Positions 59,715 to 64,000 of a stretch of 64,000 nucleotides of DNA are shown here, piece by piece. The position numbers and the translations under genes are program-made. Within the stretch, counting starts at the first letter, position 1. Each line of letters opens with the position of its first letter. Source of the stretch: Halicephalobus mephisto (Eukaryota > Nematoda > Chromadorea > Rhabditida > Panagrolaimidae); contig SWDT01000116.1 of assembly GCA_009193035.1 (NCBI GenBank), positions 44,815-108,814 on the forward strand, given 5' to 3'. Below the pieces are notes generated by a model. It had not been told where the DNA came from, did not search any database, and worked only from the letters and a program-made list of their open reading frames with translations.

Positions 59715-61385
59715 TTAACTCTTGTTTAATGAGAGAACAGATGGAAATTTAGTTAAACTTGGCTTTCTTTCAAATTTAAGAGGTTTCATTTCAATATTTT
59801 CAGTTGGAGTTGATTCTTCGTCTTCAATCGAAACTAATTTTCTTCTATTTTGTTTCCTTTTACTTAAAGAAAACTGTGGTGATACAATGTAAATCAAAAA
59901 TCTAGCAATAAATACATAAATTAGTGTCGAAGCAATTGTTACATAAATTCTCCAATACTTCAACCAATAAGATTCGAGTAAATTATCTAAATCGTTTATA
60001 ATTTCATGAGGAATCACTGAATTCTGCTCATTTTCTTTCAATTCCACCCCAGCATTCGACATTTGTCTCATCTCATTTAGTAATTCTGCTTCAATATCAG
60101 TTTTCATATAATTGGAAATATGTTCTTTAAAAATTAGTTTCTTTTTCAAAAACCTTAAGTTATAATTATTTTTTATTTCAACATTTTTTAAACTAGAGAT
60201 ATTGCTCGCAACAGTTCGCTATAGCGAATTGTCATTAGTAATGACACCACCTTTCATATACCAAATTTTATCGTTATATTTCTTAATTTTAATAGGGATA
60301 TAACCCTTAATATCATTTAAGTTAGTAAATTCGATTAGTTTATTATCAATTTCTTTACAGAACTTAACTTCAATAATGCTATTATTAATTATTTTAACAT
60401 CAACTGCTGTGTAATTTAAGACTTTTTGAATAAATTTCTTTGGATTCTCCTTCAACAAAATTTCTAAAATTTCATTATGATCATTGAACATTTGACAAAA
60501 AGTTTCTGTTAAATGTCTTAATTGATTCTTGATATTATTTTCTAGATATTGTAGTTCTCCTGCTTCTTGAAAGGTTTTAACTGAGTTGTGATCTGATCTT
60601 TTTTCTCTAATAGATTTTAAAGCATAACCTTCTGAGGTTAATTGTAAATTATTTCCACAATCAGTCGTGAAGTTATCTATTAAATTTAAAGCTATTTGAT
60701 AATTAATATTGATCCAAAAATTAGCATTAAAATAGCCCTTAAGAACTCCAATAGAAATAAATTTACAGTTTTGTTTATCATTCACTTCCCAAACCATTAA
60801 TTCATTTGGTTTAATCTTACATCTACCTTTTGAATACTCACACTTATTCATATCAACTAGAACATTAGTAGGACGTCTTTGGTTATAGTGAGAAAAAACT
60901 TTAGTCTCAATTAAAACACAATTCTCCTTTAAATAATGTTTAGCTTTGAATAAACTAGTAAATCTGTTTGGATATTCGATAGAAACTTTATCATTAGTGC
61001 GATATGAATGTTCCCCTTTTTCCAAAACACCAAAGTCACAGGTTTTGCTTTTTATCATGTCATTACATTCTTTTATCGTAATATCTTTATTATTAATTTC
61101 TTTTTCAACTAAATGTTCATATCCAGATAAATCTGTATATAAAGAAACTTCAGTGATAACTTTTTTGCATAAATGAGCGTTTGAAATATATTCTATAGTA
61201 TTAGGTTTAAAGATTTCAAATCTCTTTACTTTTATTTTGTCTTTGTAGTTAAAGTTACATTTTGGTAACTGAGGAAATTTAAAATATTGTTTTGGAGAAT
61301 TATTAGTACAGTAGGGATAAAGATCGGAGTTAAACTGGAAATGGCCTAGACAAAATGCCCAAAGCTTCGCCCAGTCAGCCAACAC
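59715..61385 (-). pseudogene. Envelope-glycoprotein-like ORF with one in-frame TAG (endogenous viral or retroelement env-like)
   Basis: Two open stretches on the minus strand, 61385-60219 and 60149-59715, lie in the same frame and are separated only by the TAG at 60221-60219 plus 23 open codons. The first part is Cys-rich with scattered N-glycosylation sites and a heptad-like segment near its middle. The second contains a predicted transmembrane helix at about 60020-59940 (YWRIYVTIASTLIYVFIARF) followed by a basic cytoplasmic tail. This ectodomain, single C-terminal anchor and short basic tail is the plan of a class of viral envelope proteins; I cannot place it in a named family. The 5' end has no clear ATG: a CCCAG acceptor precedes 61385, and an earlier exon may exist at about 62067-61985. 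The TAG makes the copy probably non-functional. Confidence 0.45.
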
Positions 61386-62127
61386 CTGGGAAGTGAGACT
61401 AAAGTGTTAGATAGTTTTGAGAAAATCTAGCTTTAGACTGATCCGAGTTTGACTTCGGTCAAACGAGAATCCTTCCTCCTTTGTTCCATGCTTATGTTAA
61501 GATAAACAAGCTTAATTGCTAATAGTAGGAACCAACAGTTTTCTGCTCAATCAAGGAGTTCCCAAGATGTCACTCCATCGACATCCAACCAATAACAATC
61601 CCTCCTACCATAAATTTACAACAAAACCCTTTACTACAAGCTTTTTCGAATATGAACTAAAGATTTCAGGTACTATTATAAAAACCTGTCTTATTAATTG
61701 CCCAAACTACAATGCAAGTTGGTTCCGAAGAGAAAATCTGTTAACATCCAAATGACAGAATATCGTGATCACAATTTCAAACTCGAACAATGCTCATATT
61801 CCTGCAATTTCTTCAGCAAATTCCGCAACATTTCGCCCTATTAATATTTTACTGACACTTTAAAACTTAGAAACCATGGGATTGAGTACAATAGTCAACT
61901 TTAAGTTCCTTCAAGAAATAAGCTACCCAGTAAAAATTCATTTTCCTAAGGTAGGGTTTTCTTTCCTTTTTTTCTATTTCTTGTATAGTACCTCTTGACG
62001 AAGGCTCTGACGGATCTCACCGTCGATCTGAAAGGCTGACATGCTGCCCTCAGCCGTAGTCTCCTTCTGAAATAATGAGCAAAGTGGTTCAAAACTTGTT
62101 TCTGCAGTAGTTTTTTATTTTTACCTT
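61386..62127. other. Boundary between env-like ORF and TERT-like sequence; possible minus-strand exon at 61985-62067
   Basis: On the minus strand 62067-61985 is bounded by TTATTTCAG and GTACTA and encodes GSMSAFQIDGEIRQSLRQE. It would join in frame to the start of the env-like frame at 61385 (LADWAKLWAFCLGHF), which reads unlike the rest of that protein. A 79-codon plus-strand frame at 61516-61755 has no support. Either a host exon pair or fragments of the element are present; undecided. Confidence 0.2.
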
Positions 62128-64000
62128 TTTAGACACCACATAACTTGCTGCCAACTCCGTTCCTACCTGCTTGGAACCTTCTCCTACCTCTTCCCGTCTG
62201 ATTGCTCGGGAAAAACAACTTGAAATCCCTCTCTAACAAGATCGCAAAGTCCTTAATGAATATCCGTGCCGGGGAACCTATCTTTGTCTCCAGTCAGATC
62301 CTCAGAGGCCTTCGGATTTCGAAATCCCATTCCTGAAAAATATTTCTTTGAAGACAAAATTGCCGTGGTGAAAAAATATTCTTCATTTTTTCCTGAAGGT
62401 TTCTCTCAGTTCGTCTCGAAATGGCTCTGTTCAGTCCCGGATATCTCCAATCGGATGAGATTACACAGAATGGATGTCTGGAAAAGGATTTCTGATGCTT
62501 CATTGGAAAAATTTCTTCTTGATCGAAAAGCAAAAGTTTAGAAACCAATTTTAAATTTGGATTATTTCACTTTGAGGTTTGTTTTATTTTTTTTCTTAGA
62601 ATTTTTAAAATTCGTTTTTATACTTTTTAATTTTTGATTTTTTTTAAATTAAAAATTTTCTTAGAATTTTTAGAATTATTTTTTTATACTTTTTAATTTT
62701 CTTAAATTTTTAACTTTTTAGAATTAGAAATTTTAAATTTTTTAAAATTTTTTGCTTTTTAAAGTTTTAAAGTTTACTACTTTTAAGAAGTTTAATTTTT
62801 TAAATGTTTGATTTTTAAACATTTTGATGTTTATTCTTGTAGATTTATGCCAAAGATAGAATCGACTCGTCCGGTGGAGAACCTGGTCAATGGAAACAAG
62901 GAACTCAAAAAACAAGAGCTGAAAGTAGTTAAAATGCTTTAGAATACTTGATTGACAAACAAGGAATCTCCAGAGGATTTGGATTGAGGAATCCTAAGGA
63001 CTTTGTTACACTTTGAGGATTTTTGCTGCTCGGTTGAAACCGAAAGAAGAAGGTTATTTTTGTTTTTCTGGAGATTTTAGCAATTGTTTCCCATCTATTG
63101 ATCATGAAATTCTGAAAACTGCTTTATCCGTGGTTGTTCCTGCTAATTGTCACTGGTGGCTGTGGATTTCTGGTGCTTTTTGAAGGGGGCAAGAGACGGA
63201 AACAGACGATCGTTGCTGGATCCGTCAAGGAAGCGGAAGAAAAAATGAAGAAAATGAAGACCCATGCTAGACATTTTTCACTTGCTTTGACTAGGGTTTG
63301 GTTTGGTAGTGTTTTTTATTGATTTTTATTTTAGAAGATCTCGTCTGAATTCCTTCTTGCTTCTATCGAGAAATGTGCCATGAAGTCGGTCATCAAATAT
63401 AAAGGCCGATTTTATCATTGCAATAGAGGGATTTCTCAAGGCAGTTCTCTTTCGACGATTTTGTGCAATATCTATCTTGCCCATGTTGAAACTCAGCTTT
63501 TTCATTATTCAGAAGACTTCAGAGTTGCTGATCTCTACGAAGAAGGGCCTTCCTCTACAGATACGTGGATGATTACTTACTTGTCTCGACGAAGAAGGAT
63601 CTGGCTCAGAAGTTATCCTCAAATTGTTGATAGACGCTCAAGCTTTCGGAATGCAATTGAAGGCAAATAAGACCATGATCACGGAGAATCTGAGTCAACT
63701 GAAATCCATATCTTCAGCTTCCCAAGTTTGTCTGATATCCTCTGGCCAATCTCTTCCATGGTGCGGCTTTTTGATTAATCCACGGAATTTGACAGTGACT
63801 ATCGATGGAAGCAGATTCTTGTGAGAAGGACAAGTGTCGGGTTGCCGTCACTCATCCTGATGGGGACGCCAACGGTAAAAGCAGCTTGGATTTTTCAATT
63901 CATCAAGAAGTCAGTCGGAATGAAACTCAGATCTGTCCAGTCCTGTTGTAGACTCTTCAAGTCGAAAGAAAGTAGAAGAATAGTAGCGGATGAAGCAGTG
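62128..64000 (+). pseudogene. TERT: Telomerase reverse transcriptase (TERT), frameshifted, runs off the window end
   Basis: TERT blocks appear in order. There is a CP/T-like region (QLRSYLLGTFSYLFPSDCSG at about 62150-62210; SLMNIRAGEPIFVSSQILRG), then FVSKWLCSV and RLHRMDVWKRIS (motif T end/1), and an intron 62577-62842. After it come RFMPKIESTRPVENLV (motif 1/2), GDFSNCFPSIDHEIL (motif A with catalytic Asp), a short intron near 63294-63333, GISQGSSLSTILCNIYL (motif B'), LYRYVDDYLLVS (motif C, two catalytic Asp), MQLKANKTMI (motif D) and LPWCGFLINPRNLTV (motif E). C-terminal extension follows. The frame changes about eight times: near 62211, 62320, 62931, 63012, 63177, 63550, 63617 and 63817, nearly all single-base and mostly at homopolymers. 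An in-frame TAG is at 62539. All three catalytic Asp codons survive. TERT extends chromosome ends using the telomerase RNA. Confidence 0.85.

Noticed and set aside
63134..63322. Separate gene with Lys/Glu-rich segment
   Set aside because: It is the insertion between TERT motifs A and B', displaced by a frameshift.

Overview
The window looks like nematode nuclear DNA. It is AT-rich, and its genes are split by introns with GT(A/T)AGT-like donors and TTTCAG/TTTTAG acceptors, some introns only 42-43 nt. Several ATGs sit directly behind a TTTAG/TTTCAG acceptor with no visible upstream exon, as in spliced-leader trans-splicing. The protein families fit too: a CPG4-like extracellular domain, an EB-type Cys-rich secreted protein, a UNC-95-like single-LIM protein, CED-12/ELMO and LRP. 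No species is assigned. Exon boundaries were read by eye from splice consensus and frame, so individual boundaries may be off by a base or two.

Layout. 0-3 kb: 3' end of an LRP/megalin-type receptor. 4.6-7.6 kb: secreted Cys-rich protein. 12.2-17.0 kb: type I membrane protein with a CPG4-like ectodomain, ending tail to tail with a LIM-domain gene (17.1-18.8 kb). 21.9-24.6 kb: unrecognised mucin-like type I membrane protein with a tandem array of 51-nt exons. 26.5-29.9 kb: peptidyl-amidoglycolate lyase (PAL). Introns and gaps in 0-30 kb are long and full of minisatellites and dispersed repeats, including two tRNA-like (SINE-like) sequences.

30-53 kb is denser and mostly housekeeping: Nup107 and the zinc transporter SLC30A5/ZnT5 (both minus, possibly one operon), HMG20 (plus), the ESCRT-III protein CHMP1 (minus), the zinc transporter SLC39A11/ZIP11 (plus), then a minus-strand run ELMO > TANGO6 > a PAM2-motif protein with gaps of about 240 and 170 bp, another possible operon. 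TANGO6 carries nested inverted repeats: introns 1 and 5 are reverse-complementary, and so are introns 2 and 4, a layout expected to favour back-splicing (circular RNA).

53.6-61.4 kb is an accessory island. A decayed piggyBac element with TTAA target duplication and 12-bp inverted ends sits inside a small Lys-rich ORF. Beyond it are intronless ORFs unlike the neighbours: a 553-aa protein with a Gly-rich membrane hairpin, a frameshifted small ORF, a basic 111-aa ORF and an envelope-glycoprotein-like ORF interrupted by an in-frame TAG.

62.1-64 kb holds a telomerase reverse transcriptase (TERT) sequence with recognisable T/CP, 1, 2, A, B', C, D and E-like blocks, broken by about eight 1-base frameshifts, most at mononucleotide runs, and one in-frame stop. 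It is either a young pseudogene or a badly polished part of the assembly.
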